From NCBI GenBank assembly GCA_030812955.1, contig JAUSTR010000004.1, positions 62,001 through 126,000 on the forward strand: a stretch of 64,000 nucleotides of DNA, written 5' to 3'. The notes under the pieces were generated by a model. It was not told the DNA's origin, searched no databases, and saw only the letters and a program-made list of their open reading frames with translations. This document shows, in pieces, positions 18,273 to 26,173 of the stretch (position 1 is its first letter; each line of letters opens with the position of its first letter). Source of the stretch: Bacillus alveayuensis (lineage in GTDB: Bacteria; Bacillota; Bacilli; Bacillales; Aeribacillaceae). The position numbers and the translations under genes are program-made.

Positions 18273-18514
18273 CCTTTTGGTTCTTTTGTACCTGATGAGA
18301 AAAATTTTTTCTGAATAAACTCCTCCTTAACTGTTGCAAGAAAATGATTAAAATAATAATTTAAACTTTTTACAAGAGAAAAATGTAACAAAAAAAAGGA
18401 TTTAAAGAAAATTTACAAATAAATAACAATAAATTAATAATATTTCCCTAAATTTTTGTCTCTTCACCATTTTCTGTGATTTGTACACAAACCTTGCATC
18501 ATGTTAGCTGGATT

Positions 18515-18565
18515 GACATAGCAAGCGTATCGCTTGCCTGACAGTCGAAAAGCAAAAGAGCAGCC
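18515..18565 (-). repeat. Internally deleted MITE remnant
   Basis: GACATAGCAAGCGTATCGCT, followed by TGCCTGACAGTCGAAAAGC, corresponds to the element interior in reverse orientation, and the remnant ends AGCAGCC. Most of the hairpin core and one end are missing. The surrounding 18.28-18.59 kb of AT-rich sequence shows nothing else. Confidence 0.7.
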
Positions 18566-18588
18566 TTCAAAAATACTTGACTAAACGT

Positions 18589-18625
18589 AAGAAAGAGGCC
18601 GTCTAGAAGGATAGCCTCTTTTCTT
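18589..18625. terminator. Bidirectional terminator between asnO and amtB
   Basis: AAGAAAGAGGCC (18589-18600) pairs with GCCTCTTTTCTT (18614-18625) with one bulged T. T-rich flanks on both strands suit the convergent asnO side and the glnK-amtB transcript. Confidence 0.65.
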
Positions 18626-18681
18626 ATCTATCAAGGAATGAGGTGAGGGTATTGGAAAATAGTTTTAATGAACAGGCGACA

Positions 18682-20067
18682 TTAATGTACAGTATATTTA
18701 TTTGATTTGGCAGAAGCATGCAGATTGTTAAGCCGTTCAATTAAGCCAGCACCGAAAGAGTTGTTTGATTGTTCTGTATTTTGCGAAAGATAGCTTTCGC
18801 GTAATTCGTATGCACTTGATCCATGCTCAGCGAAATCGAGCCCTTGAATTTCCACTTCCTCATCGACGCGAATAGAGGAAAAACGAGTTAAAAGGAATAA
18901 GAAAATAAAAGATGTTACGATCGTCCAAGCTATTACGGCTAATACGCCAAGTGATTGAATGCCAAGTAATGAAGCGCCACCTCCATAGAATAATCCATTT
19001 GAAACGTCAAAAAATCCAATGGCTATTGTTCCCCAAATCCCACAAATTCCGTGAACACTAATCGCTCCGACTGGATCATCAAGCTTTGCGACTCTGTCAA
19101 TAAATTGAACAGACTCAACTAAGATAACACCAGCGACTGCACCGATTACAATGGATCCTATAAATGAAACATTTGCACATCCAGCTGTGATGCTGACTAA
19201 TCCGGCTAGGGCACCGTTTAAAGTTAAGGAGGCATCGATTTGTTTGTAGCGTAGGTGAGTATAAAGAGCAGTGATGACAATACTGGATGAAGCAGCTAAT
19301 AATGTTGTTGCGATCACGTGAGGGACAAGTTCTGGGTCGGCTGCTAAAGAACTACCCCCATTAAATCCGAACCAACCGAACCAAAGAATAAAAACACCTA
19401 ATGCACCGAGAGGAATGTTATGACCAGGGATGACGTTAACTTTTCCGTTCGTATATTTACCGATTCGTGCACCTAAAAAGAGAACTGCAACAAAAGCTCC
19501 TAAAGCTCCTGTTAAATGGACGACAGTCGAACCAGCAAAATCAATAAATCCTAGTTCAGATAACCAGCCGCCTCCCCAAATCCAATGACCGACAATCGGA
19601 TATATAAAGCCTGTCATCACAACGGTTAATAGCATATAGCTGGAAAGCTTCATACGCTCTGCTACAGCCCCTGAAATGATCGTTGCACAAGTGGCAGCAA
19701 ATACAGCTTGGAAAACAAAAAAGCCAACTTGATCACCTTCACCAATTAAAGCAAACCCTTTTGTCCCAAATAATCCATATTGAGATTCACCAAACATCAG
19801 GGCATAACCAACTAAAAAATAAAGAATAGAACCGATTGAAATCGTTAAGAAGTTTTTCATCAAAATATTCAATGCATTTTTCGCTCGTGTAAACCCAGAT
19901 TCAACCATAGAAAATCCCGCATGCATAAAGAAGACTAAAAGTGCAGCAATCATGATCCATGTCATGTCTAATGAAGAACGGATCGATTCGACTGTAGGCT
20001 CTTCAGCAAAAACAGAAGTGGCTACTAAAAAGCTAGCAGTAGTAAGTGAGAACACTTTCTTTTTCAT
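18682..20067 (-). CDS. amtB: Ammonium transporter
   Basis: This Amt/MEP/Rh channel brings ammonium into the cell. The 461-residue protein has a signal-like N-terminus (MKKKVFSLTTASFLVAT, cleavage near VFAEE), about 11 membrane spans, the pore histidines in VVHLTGALGAF and ISVHGICGIWG, and the family signatures GFSMVESGF and WFGWFGFNGGS. It is the second gene after glnK, the reverse of the B. subtilis nrgA-nrgB order. The two TnrA-type boxes upstream of glnK imply nitrogen-limitation control of both genes. Confidence 0.95.
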   Translation of the reverse strand: MKKKVFSLTTASFLVATSVFAEEPTVESIRSSLDMTWIMIAALLVFFMHAGFSMVESGFTRAKNALNILMKNFLTISIGSILYFLVGYALMFGESQYGLFGTKGFALIGEGDQVGFFVFQAVFAATCATIISGAVAERMKLSSYMLLTVVMTGFIYPIVGHWIWGGGWLSELGFIDFAGSTVVHLTGALGAFVAVLFLGARIGKYTNGKVNVIPGHNIPLGALGVFILWFGWFGFNGGSSLAADPELVPHVIATTLLAASSSIVITALYTHLRYKQIDASLTLNGALAGLVSITAGCANVSFIGSIVIGAVAGVILVESVQFIDRVAKLDDPVGAISVHGICGIWGTIAIGFFDVSNGLFYGGGASLLGIQSLGVLAVIAWTIVTSFIFLFLLTRFSSIRVDEEVEIQGLDFAEHGSSAYELRESYLSQNTEQSNNSFGAGLIERLNNLHASAKSNKYTVH

Positions 20068-20100
20068 ATTTTCACACCTTTCAAAAATATTGACATTTTT

Positions 20101-20442
20101 TTAAAGGATTGCTTCTTTTCCTGATTCACCTGTGCGAATGCGAATAGCATTTTCAACAGGAAGTATAAAAATTTTCCCGTCGCCAACTGTATTCGTCGAA
20201 CAGGTTGATTGGATGATTTGGACAATCTCATCAACGAATTCTTCTTCAACGACCATTTCTACCTTTACTTTTGGAAGAAGTTTAATCTCATAGGAAGTAC
20301 CGCGAAAAACACCTTGCCTGCCTCGCTGCTGCCCACAGCCTGCAGCTTCTGAAACTGTTAGCCCGTTAATACCAACTTCTTCTAGTTTTGTGCGGAGGAG
20401 AGGAAATTGTTCGGGCCGAATGATTGCCTCAATCTTTTTCAC
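20101..20442 (-). CDS. glnK: Nitrogen regulatory protein PII (GlnK)
   Basis: PII proteins bind ATP, ADP and 2-oxoglutarate and block AmtB when nitrogen is ample. The 113-residue product has the T-loop GTSYEIKLLPKVK (tyrosine at the usual position 51 region), the B-loop STNTVGDGKIFILPVE and a C-loop IRTGESG. The start is probably the GTG at 20442 (GTGAAAAAG) with AAAGGAGATG before it. The gap to amtB is 33 bases. Confidence 0.94.
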   Translation of the reverse strand: MKKIEAIIRPEQFPLLRTKLEEVGINGLTVSEAAGCGQQRGRQGVFRGTSYEIKLLPKVKVEMVVEEEFVDEIVQIIQSTCSTNTVGDGKIFILPVENAIRIRTGESGKEAIL

Positions 20443-20458
20443 GTTCTCATCTCCTTTA

Positions 20459-20475
20459 TGTTATGTTTTATAACA
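20459..20475 (-). promoter_or_regulatory. TnrA/GlnR-type box, proximal
   Basis: TGTTATAAAACATAACA on the minus strand is a perfect match to the 17-bp consensus TGTNAN7TNACA. It lies 17 bases upstream of the glnK start and downstream of the predicted promoter, a position suited to repression or roadblocking. Confidence 0.75.
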
Positions 20476-20493
20476 TTATTTGTTATGCTTATT

Positions 20494-20522
20494 ATCATAT
20501 ATAGAATTTCCGAAAAAATCAA
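20494..20522 (-). promoter_or_regulatory. SigA-type promoter of glnK-amtB
   Basis: TTGATT (20522-20517), a 17-bp spacer and TATGAT (20499-20494) make a plausible SigA promoter between the two TnrA-type boxes. A start near 20487 is inferred. Confidence 0.5.
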
Positions 20523-20550
20523 GTAGATTTTTTTAAAAAAACGTAATTTA

Positions 20551-20567
20551 TGTAATAAAAAATGACA
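20551..20567 (-). promoter_or_regulatory. TnrA/GlnR-type box, distal
   Basis: TGTCATTTTTTATTACA on the minus strand is a perfect 17-bp TGTNAN7TNACA site, centred about 72 bases upstream of the inferred start, where an activator could act. A third, imperfect site with an 8-base spacer lies at 20601-20618. Confidence 0.7.
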
Positions 20568-20765
20568 TGAAGATAAAATCATGTTGTAGGATGCTAAATA
20601 TGTAAAGAAAGAGTTACATTGATATTCACGGCATTTGTTGTAAACTCTTCGTTTGTCCATAAATTTTAATGTTTTATTTTTATTTGAAAAGGTAAAGAAA
20701 GCGTTTGTTTAGATCTCAACATCAACATTGCATCAGAATGATGTGCCCTCAAGGTCTTTTTGTAA

Positions 20766-20944
20766 GACTCTTTTCTCAAAGATTGTTGCTCAACTGCTCA
20801 GGCAAGCGACGCCCTTGCTATGTCACACTTTAGTGTGACGTGAACTGAACAAAAGGCGATGGTCGGACAAATGTAATTTGTCCGACCACGTGCTTTGCTC
20901 GGTTCATGGACAGTTGAAAAGCAACAAAGTTTACGAAAACAGCC
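20766..20944 (+). mobile_element. MITE copy 2
   Basis: This 179-bp diverged copy starts GACTCTTTTCTCAAAGAT and ends TTTACGAAAACAGCC. Flanks TTTTGTAA and TTTTATAA match at 7 of 8 positions, consistent with a target duplication. The core retains the GGTCGGACAAAT/ATTTGTCCGACC arms. It sits between glnK and larC2, at the left border of the accessory island. Bases 20945-21127 hold no recognised gene; a weak promoter-like TTGTCA lies at about 21067. Confidence 0.85.
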
Positions 20945-21127
20945 TTTTATAATTGCTTACTTAGTTTTGATTCGCTATCATAAAAGTGAACACCTCTTCT
21001 ATTTGGTCGTGTTTGATTGCGCGTACACGTTACCAGAAGAAGGGGTTTTTCATTTTATAAAACTTTGTCAAGGGAACGTTTTTACATAGTTTATTTAATT
21101 ACAAGAGATTTGAAAGGGAGTTAAAAT

Positions 21128-21610
21128 ATGGAAAATTTTTTTGACCATATGGAAGAACATGAAGATGTAAACATGATTAAATTAGAAGTAAATATCGATA
21201 ATATTTCGTCAGAATGGCTAGGTTATACAATGGACAAGTTATTGAAAGAAGGGGCAAATGATGTGTTTTACGTTCCCATTTTTATGAAAAAAAATCGCCC
21301 TGCTTATATGATGCAAGTATTATGTGATCAAAAAATATTAGAAAACATTAAAAGGATTATTTTTGAAGAAACAACAACATTAGGTATAAGGTATTATCCG
21401 GTTACAGTACATAGATTGGGGAGGAGATTTGTGGAAAGAAAAACACCTTGGGGAGTCGTAAAGATTAAACAGGGGATTTATAATGGACAAATTGTCCAAG
21501 AATCTCCAGAGTATGAAGATTGTAAAAATATTGCTGACCGTCATCAAATTCCACTCAAAAAAATTTATGATTATGTTTGGAAAAAAGGGTACAAAGGAAA
21601 AGAAACTTAG
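21128..21610 (+). CDS. larC2: LarC C-terminal half (LarC2), nickel-pincer nucleotide assembly
   Basis: This 160-residue protein corresponds to the C-terminal half of LarC, the CTP-dependent enzyme that inserts nickel into the pincer nucleotide. Recognisable segments are KLEVNIDNISSEWLGYTMDK, GANDVFYVPIFMKKNRPAYM, ETTTLGIRYYPV and the tail SPEYEDCKNIADRHQIPLK. It has its own ATG with GGGAG 7 bases upstream and no LarC1 part in front. The N-terminal half lies about 13 kb away at 34729-35598. In Lactobacillus plantarum the two halves are joined by programmed frameshifting; here they can only meet as separate proteins unless a second full LarC exists elsewhere. Confidence 0.88.
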   Translation: MENFFDHMEEHEDVNMIKLEVNIDNISSEWLGYTMDKLLKEGANDVFYVPIFMKKNRPAYMMQVLCDQKILENIKRIIFEETTTLGIRYYPVTVHRLGRRFVERKTPWGVVKIKQGIYNGQIVQESPEYEDCKNIADRHQIPLKKIYDYVWKKGYKGKET

Positions 21611-21711
21611 TAGCTTCATCAAATGTTTACATTGAGTGTGTTGTGTAATTAAACACTATCGCTTAAAATGAATTTAAAATTGAAATTATTCAAAGTATAG
21701 GAGTGCAAGAA

Positions 21712-23559
21712 ATGACAAAAATGTTGGTTATTGCACCATATGAAGGGCTAGGAGAGTTGTTTGAAGAAGCAGCAAATGAGTTAGAAATGGATATTGATGT
21801 AAGGGTGGGGAATTTATATAAAGGTTTGATGATTGCGAAATCTTTAGAATCAGAAGGCTATGATGTTGTCATTAGCCGTGGTGCAACAGCAAGAGTCATT
21901 AAGGAAAAAATCCACTTACCTGTTGTCGAACTACAAATCTCTGGATATGATATTTTGCGTACATTAAGATTAATCCAGGGATATACAGGAAAAGTAGGAG
22001 TTATGAGCTTTTTTAATATTGTGAAAGGAGCAGAATCTGTCGGTCTCCTGTTAGGAATTGATGTTCAATCTTTTCTGATAAACTCAGAAGAAGATATTAA
22101 ACCGACCATCTATCAAGCGAAAGCTCAAGGTATTGACCTAATTATTGGTGATGTGATTACAACGAATGTTGCTAAACATCATGGTATAAACAGTATGTTA
22201 ATTACTTCAGGGAAAGAAGCTGTTTTTGATGCAATCGAAAGGGCAAAAGAGCTTGTATATTATTTGGATAAAGAGAAGAAAATAAAAAATTCCTATCATG
22301 CGGTAGTTGAAAAGTCGAAAGCAGGTATCATCATTGTAGATCAAGATGCCAATTGTATAGAAATTAATGAGCAAGCTGCGAAATTTTTAGATGTTGACCG
22401 TTCTGAAATGCTAAATCAACAACTTGTAGATGATTTCCCATTCATAAATTTTAAAAAAGTTATGCATTCACATAAAGAGGAAAGTTACCAGAGTGTTTTA
22501 ATTGGTGATCACGTATTAGACATTGAAAAGTTTCCAATATTTCATCATGGCCATTTACAAGGTGCAGCTATTATTCTAAGAAAGTCAAATGAAGTTATGA
22601 TGAATGGGAATGGAAAAAATTTTTCTGCAATGTACCGACCTGTTCTTCAGTTCAGCCATTTAGTAGTTCACTCAGAACAAATGAAAAAAGTAGTTTCTGC
22701 ATCTAAACAAATTAGTCAGTCCAATCTACCAGTATTGATTATTGGCGAAAAAGGAACGGGCAAGACAGCGATTGCTCAAGCAATTCATCTTGAAAGTAAA
22801 CGGCGAAATAAACCATTTTATTTATTGAATTGTCAAGATTATAGTGAAGAAGAATTAGAAACATTATTGTTCGGAAAAAGTATGAATAATAGTAACATTT
22901 TCGAAATAGTCAATGGAGGGACAATCTGTTTTGACAACATAAGAGCCATTCCATATCATTTGCAAGACAAATTAGCAGAACAATTAGAAAAAAAGAAGAT
23001 TATTTTTTTTGAAGAGGAAGTAGAATTTGATATTCGAATTCTCGTTACAACGTGTGAAAATCTTGCAGAGCAAGTGGATAAAGGGGAATTAAGCCCTAAA
23101 CTCTATAATACGATCCATTCATATACTTTAAAACTTCCTCCTTTACGAAAGCGCAAAGAAGATATGGAAGATTTGATTCGAAGCTTTATAGCAACCGTTA
23201 ATGCGAAGCTTGGTAAGCAGATTGCAGGATTATCGGATGAAGTTTTGCATGAATTATATGAATATGACTGGCCAGGCAATGTTGCACAATTAGAAAAAGT
23301 TGTTCAGCAAATGTGCCTTGCTTCAGATGGACCGTTTATTGTAATGGATGATGTGATTAGTATTATTAAAGGGTTAAAAACAAAACCGAATGAAAACAAT
23401 GGAATTCATGTATCATTAGATAACAAAACATTAGATGAACTAGTGAATGAAATCATTTTAAAGGTAATTGAAGATGAAGAATATAATCAGTCTAAAGCAG
23501 CAAAACGATTAGGCATTAATCGCTCAACTTTATGGAGGAAATTGAAAACGCTAAAATAA
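21712..23559 (+). CDS. PrpR_N-PAS-AAA+-Fis regulator lacking the sigma-54 contact motif
   Basis: This 615-residue regulator has a PrpR-type N-terminal sensor domain (to about residue 190, with VVISRGATARVIKE), a PAS region (about 195-300), an AAA+ domain with Walker A GEKGTGKT near 345-352, and a C-terminal Fis-type helix-turn-helix (KAAKRLGINRSTLWRKL). PrpR_N domains usually sense small organic acids. The AAA+ part lacks the GAFTGA loop (LLFGKSMNNSN instead) and Walker B reads GGTICFDNI, losing the catalytic acid. I therefore infer it does not remodel sigma-54 holoenzyme. ATG 21712 is chosen over the GTG at 21703 for spacing to AGGAG. It is probably the local regulator of the acid-sugar cluster. 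Confidence 0.85.
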   Translation: MTKMLVIAPYEGLGELFEEAANELEMDIDVRVGNLYKGLMIAKSLESEGYDVVISRGATARVIKEKIHLPVVELQISGYDILRTLRLIQGYTGKVGVMSFFNIVKGAESVGLLLGIDVQSFLINSEEDIKPTIYQAKAQGIDLIIGDVITTNVAKHHGINSMLITSGKEAVFDAIERAKELVYYLDKEKKIKNSYHAVVEKSKAGIIIVDQDANCIEINEQAAKFLDVDRSEMLNQQLVDDFPFINFKKVMHSHKEESYQSVLIGDHVLDIEKFPIFHHGHLQGAAIILRKSNEVMMNGNGKNFSAMYRPVLQFSHLVVHSEQMKKVVSASKQISQSNLPVLIIGEKGTGKTAIAQAIHLESKRRNKPFYLLNCQDYSEEELETLLFGKSMNNSNIFEIVNGGTICFDNIRAIPYHLQDKLAEQLEKKKIIFFEEEVEFDIRILVTTCENLAEQVDKGELSPKLYNTIHSYTLKLPPLRKRKEDMEDLIRSFIATVNAKLGKQIAGLSDEVLHELYEYDWPGNVAQLEKVVQQMCLASDGPFIVMDDVISIIKGLKTKPNENNGIHVSLDNKTLDELVNEIILKVIEDEEYNQSKAAKRLGINRSTLWRKLKTLK

Positions 23560-23595
23560 TGTTGTTATTTGCAACATTATTTTAGCGTTTTTTTT
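23548..23595 (+). terminator. Strong terminator after the regulator gene
   Basis: A 17-bp perfect stem, ACGCTAAAATAATGTTG (23548-23564) with CAACATTATTTTAGCGT (23572-23588), is followed by a run of T. The upstream arm overlaps the last codons and the stop. It separates the regulator from the kinase-led operon. Confidence 0.9.
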
Positions 23596-23605
23596 AATCA
23601 ACGTA

Positions 23606-23634
23606 TTGAATTTAACAAAAATTCAGACTAGAAT
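23606..23634 (+). promoter_or_regulatory. SigA-type promoter of the acid-sugar operon
   Basis: TTGAAT (23606-23611), a 17-bp spacer and TAGAAT (23629-23634) give a good SigA promoter just after the regulator terminator. No -24/-12 sigma-54 element was found here. Confidence 0.65.
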
Positions 23635-23638
23635 TTAT

Positions 23639-23652
23639 TTAAAACGTTTTCA
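23639..23652 (+). promoter_or_regulatory. Candidate cre site (CcpA operator)
   Basis: TTAAAACGTTTTCA matches the cre pattern TGWAARCGYTWNCW at 13 of 14 positions (T for G at position 2). It overlaps the inferred transcription start, the usual position for catabolite repression. Confidence 0.6.
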
Positions 23653-23668
23653 AGAAGGGAGGGGGAAG

Positions 23669-24964
23669 ATGAAAAATGCAATAATTTTAGCTGACGATTT
23701 GACTGGAGCAAATGATACAGCTCTTCAAGTTGCAAAAACGGGCATAAATACAAAAGTATTAATACAAGAACCGTTTCATTTTGCGTCAAACCAAAAGCGA
23801 CATGTCTATGTAATTAATACTGAAACGCGATCATTAGAAGTAAATGAGGCACGGAAAAAGTTAAAAAATCTTGCCTCTCAAATAAATAAGTTAGATTTTT
23901 CTTTTTACTATAAAAAAATCGATTCGACTTTGCGTGGGAATGTCGGAGCAGAAATTGAAACATTAATAGAAAACATAGATTTTGATTGTGCAGTAGTTGT
24001 CCCGGCATATCCAAAAAATGGTAGGATTACAGTTGGTGGGTATCATCTTGTTCATCAAAAGCTATTAACGGATACAGAATTTGCAAAAGATCCGAAAACA
24101 CCAGTCCATCATTCAGTTGTTTCAAAAGAATTAGAACTGCAAATGAAGCAAGAGGTTACTCACATTAATATTGAGTTCATAAAAAAAAATAAATTATCCA
24201 AAATACTTAAAAATATGTCTGACTTTGGGAAAAAGTGCTTCACTTTTGATTGTATAACGGATGATGACTTTGACACCATTATTTCAGAGACGGAACAAGT
24301 CTTTAAACGAATATTATGGGTAGGTTCTGCGGGTTTGATGTCTTCTTTAGCCAAACGGTTTAAAGACGAAGATAATATGATGCAGAATCAATCACTTAAA
24401 AATAAACACCCTAATCTAGTGGTCGCTGGAAGTGTTAGTGAAAAAACGAGAGAGCAAGTTGACTATTTGAAAAGTCAAGGATACGCGCTTTTAACCTTAC
24501 ATCCAAATGAATTATTAGATGAAAACTTTTCAACAGATTGTTTGCCAAACATGTTGTTAAAAGCCGCAACGATTATTCAACAAAATAAACATTTAGTTAT
24601 CACAACGAATAGTTCAACTGAAGCCCGGAATGAATTCGCAGAATATTTACAAAAAAATGCTCTATCAAAAGAAGAAGCAGGGAATCAAATCGCTAAACAT
24701 CTTGGACTTCTTGCTTCAAAGCTTATAAAAAAACACTCATTTGCAAGCTTATTTTTAACTGGAGGTGATATTGCCTATTATACTTGTACTCAATTACAAA
24801 TAAAAGCTCTAAAAATTATAGGTGAAGCTGAAGAAGGGATCCCGATTTGCAAAATAGCAGATTCAGAATCAAATGATTTACCTATTATTACAAAAGCTGG
24901 GGCTTTTGGAGACCGTTTTTCAATCTACAACTCATTAATCAAGGTGAAGGAGTTTATTAATTGA
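23669..24964 (+). CDS. Four-carbon acid-sugar kinase (DUF1537 / DtnK type)
   Basis: This 431-residue kinase belongs to the DUF1537 family, which phosphorylates C4 sugar acids such as threonate and erythronate on O4. The N-terminal domain opens IILADDLTGANDTALQVA and has FYYKKIDSTLRGNVGAE; the C-terminal nucleotide-binding domain has VVAGSVSEKTREQVDYL, LTGGDIAYYTC and EEGIPICKI. ATG 23669 is chosen because GGGAGG lies 6-8 bases upstream, and the longer frame has no ribosome site. It is the first gene of the operon behind the promoter and cre site. Pairing with a PdxA2-type dehydrogenase is the known pattern for D-threonate or erythronate use; the exact stereoisomer is unknown. Confidence 0.88.
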   Translation: MKNAIILADDLTGANDTALQVAKTGINTKVLIQEPFHFASNQKRHVYVINTETRSLEVNEARKKLKNLASQINKLDFSFYYKKIDSTLRGNVGAEIETLIENIDFDCAVVVPAYPKNGRITVGGYHLVHQKLLTDTEFAKDPKTPVHHSVVSKELELQMKQEVTHINIEFIKKNKLSKILKNMSDFGKKCFTFDCITDDDFDTIISETEQVFKRILWVGSAGLMSSLAKRFKDEDNMMQNQSLKNKHPNLVVAGSVSEKTREQVDYLKSQGYALLTLHPNELLDENFSTDCLPNMLLKAATIIQQNKHLVITTNSSTEARNEFAEYLQKNALSKEEAGNQIAKHLGLLASKLIKKHSFASLFLTGGDIAYYTCTQLQIKALKIIGEAEEGIPICKIADSESNDLPIITKAGAFGDRFSIYNSLIKVKEFIN

Positions 24965-24984
24965 ATTGGATAAGGGGGAGAAAA

Positions 24985-26016
24985 ATGAAAAAGTTTCTAG
25001 CATTCTTTATGTCTGTCATGCTTATCTTCGTCCTAGCTGCTTGTGGAGGGGAAAATTCAACGGAAGGTGGCAGCAGTGATGGAAGTGGAGAAAAAGGAAA
25101 TAAGGAAACTATTACGTTAAAGGTAGGCCACACTTTATCAGATCAATCTCATTATCAAGAAGGTTTAAAGAGATTTAAAGAACTATTAGAAGAAAAATCA
25201 AATGGTCAATTCCAAGTTGAAATATTTCCTAATGGTGCGCTTGGTGGAGAACGTGAGATGATTGAAGGACTACAAATTGGTAGTGTTGATCTTGTTTTAA
25301 CCTCTACAGGTCCGATGAGTGGTTTTGTTCCTGAAATTACAGTTGTAGATTTGCCGTTCTTATTCCGTAATGCCGAACATGCACATAAAGTATTAGATGG
25401 TGAAATTGGTCAAAATTTATTTGCAAAACTTGAAGAAGCACAAGGCTTAAAAGGTTTAGCATGGTGGGAAAATGGGTTCCGCAACGTAACAAATAATGTA
25501 CGTCCAATTGAAAAGCCTGAAGATTTGAAAGGATTAAAGATACGGACAATGGAAAACGACATCCATATGGATTCATTTAAAACAATGGGTGCTGATCCAA
25601 CACCAATGGCGTTCCCAGAATTATTTCCTGCCCTCCAACAAGGTGTTGTAGATGGGGAAGAAAATCCAGTACCAGTTATAACGAGCTCTCGTTTCTATGA
25701 AGTGCAAAAATACTTAACGATGACTCGTCATTTCTATAATCCATCTATGTTAATCATCTCAAAAAGCAAATTTGATTCATTTCCAGAAGATTTACAAACA
25801 GCTCTCCTAGAAGCTGCAAAAGAAGCTGGTGATTATGAGCGCCAAGTTGTTGCGAAAATGGATGAAGAAGGCATTGCGCTATTGAAAGAGAAAGGTATGG
25901 AAGTGATTGAAGAGCCGAATATCGAACCGTTTAAAGAAGCCGTTCAACCTGTATATGAAAAATACAGTGAGCAATTTGGCCAAGATTTAATCGATAGCAT
26001 TATAAACACGAAATAA
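24985..26016 (+). CDS. TRAP transporter substrate-binding lipoprotein (DctP family)
   Basis: This 343-residue solute-binding protein delivers a carboxylate substrate to the TRAP membrane subunits. The signal peptide with lipobox is clear (FVLAACGGEN), followed by a Gly/Ser linker and the DctP fold: KVGHTLSDQSHYQEGLKRF, GGEREMIEGLQIG, LKGLKIRTMEN and DGEENPV. The arginine in KIRTM is the family residue that binds the substrate carboxylate. ATG 24985 follows AGGGGGAG. It lies 20 bases after the kinase gene. Two stem-loops separate it from the membrane subunits and may raise its relative expression. Confidence 0.92.
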   Translation: MKKFLAFFMSVMLIFVLAACGGENSTEGGSSDGSGEKGNKETITLKVGHTLSDQSHYQEGLKRFKELLEEKSNGQFQVEIFPNGALGGEREMIEGLQIGSVDLVLTSTGPMSGFVPEITVVDLPFLFRNAEHAHKVLDGEIGQNLFAKLEEAQGLKGLAWWENGFRNVTNNVRPIEKPEDLKGLKIRTMENDIHMDSFKTMGADPTPMAFPELFPALQQGVVDGEENPVPVITSSRFYEVQKYLTMTRHFYNPSMLIISKSKFDSFPEDLQTALLEAAKEAGDYERQVVAKMDEEGIALLKEKGMEVIEEPNIEPFKEAVQPVYEKYSEQFGQDLIDSIINTK

Positions 26017-26029
26017 TTCGTTCCTATTA

Positions 26030-26059
26030 GTTGAAGAACAGTCTGCACTGTTCTTCAAC
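26030..26059 (+). other. Intercistronic stem-loop 1 after dctP
   Basis: GTTGAAGAACAG (26030-26041) pairs perfectly over 12 bp with CTGTTCTTCAAC (26048-26059) with a 6-base loop. No T-run follows, so an mRNA-stabilising role for the upstream gene is more likely than full termination. Confidence 0.65.
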
Positions 26060-26085
26060 TTCCACTAAATAACGTGGAGGAGTCA

Positions 26086-26136
26086 TTTTTAATAAAACAG
26101 TGAAGAAAAATGATTTCTTTAGTGTTTTATTAAAAA
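26086..26136 (+). other. Intercistronic stem-loop 2 after dctP
   Basis: TTTTTAATAAAACA (26086-26099) pairs perfectly over 14 bp with TGTTTTATTAAAAA (26123-26136). The inner GAAGAAA/TTTCTTT could extend the stem. It lies 37 bases before dctQ, after stem-loop 1. Confidence 0.6.
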
Positions 26137-26173
26137 TATATCAATCTTGTTTTTCCAAAAAGGGGGATAAAGC

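Noticed and set aside
18653..18706. TTG-started 17-codon frame with a good GAGGTGAG site
   Set aside because: Too short, it overlaps the amtB 3' end antisense and has no recognisable family; perhaps the remnant of a lost gene start.
20895..21089. Plus-strand 64-codon frame
   Set aside because: It begins inside MITE copy 2 and shows no recognisable protein or ribosome site.
21128..21610. LarC2 as a frameshift product of a neighbouring larC1
   Set aside because: There is no larC1 sequence within several kilobases upstream; the gene has its own start and ribosome site.
20945..23668. Sigma-54 (-24/-12) promoter upstream of larC2, the regulator or the kinase
   Set aside because: I looked for GG-N10-GC with TGGCAC/TTGC context and found none, while a SigA-type promoter is clear before the kinase.
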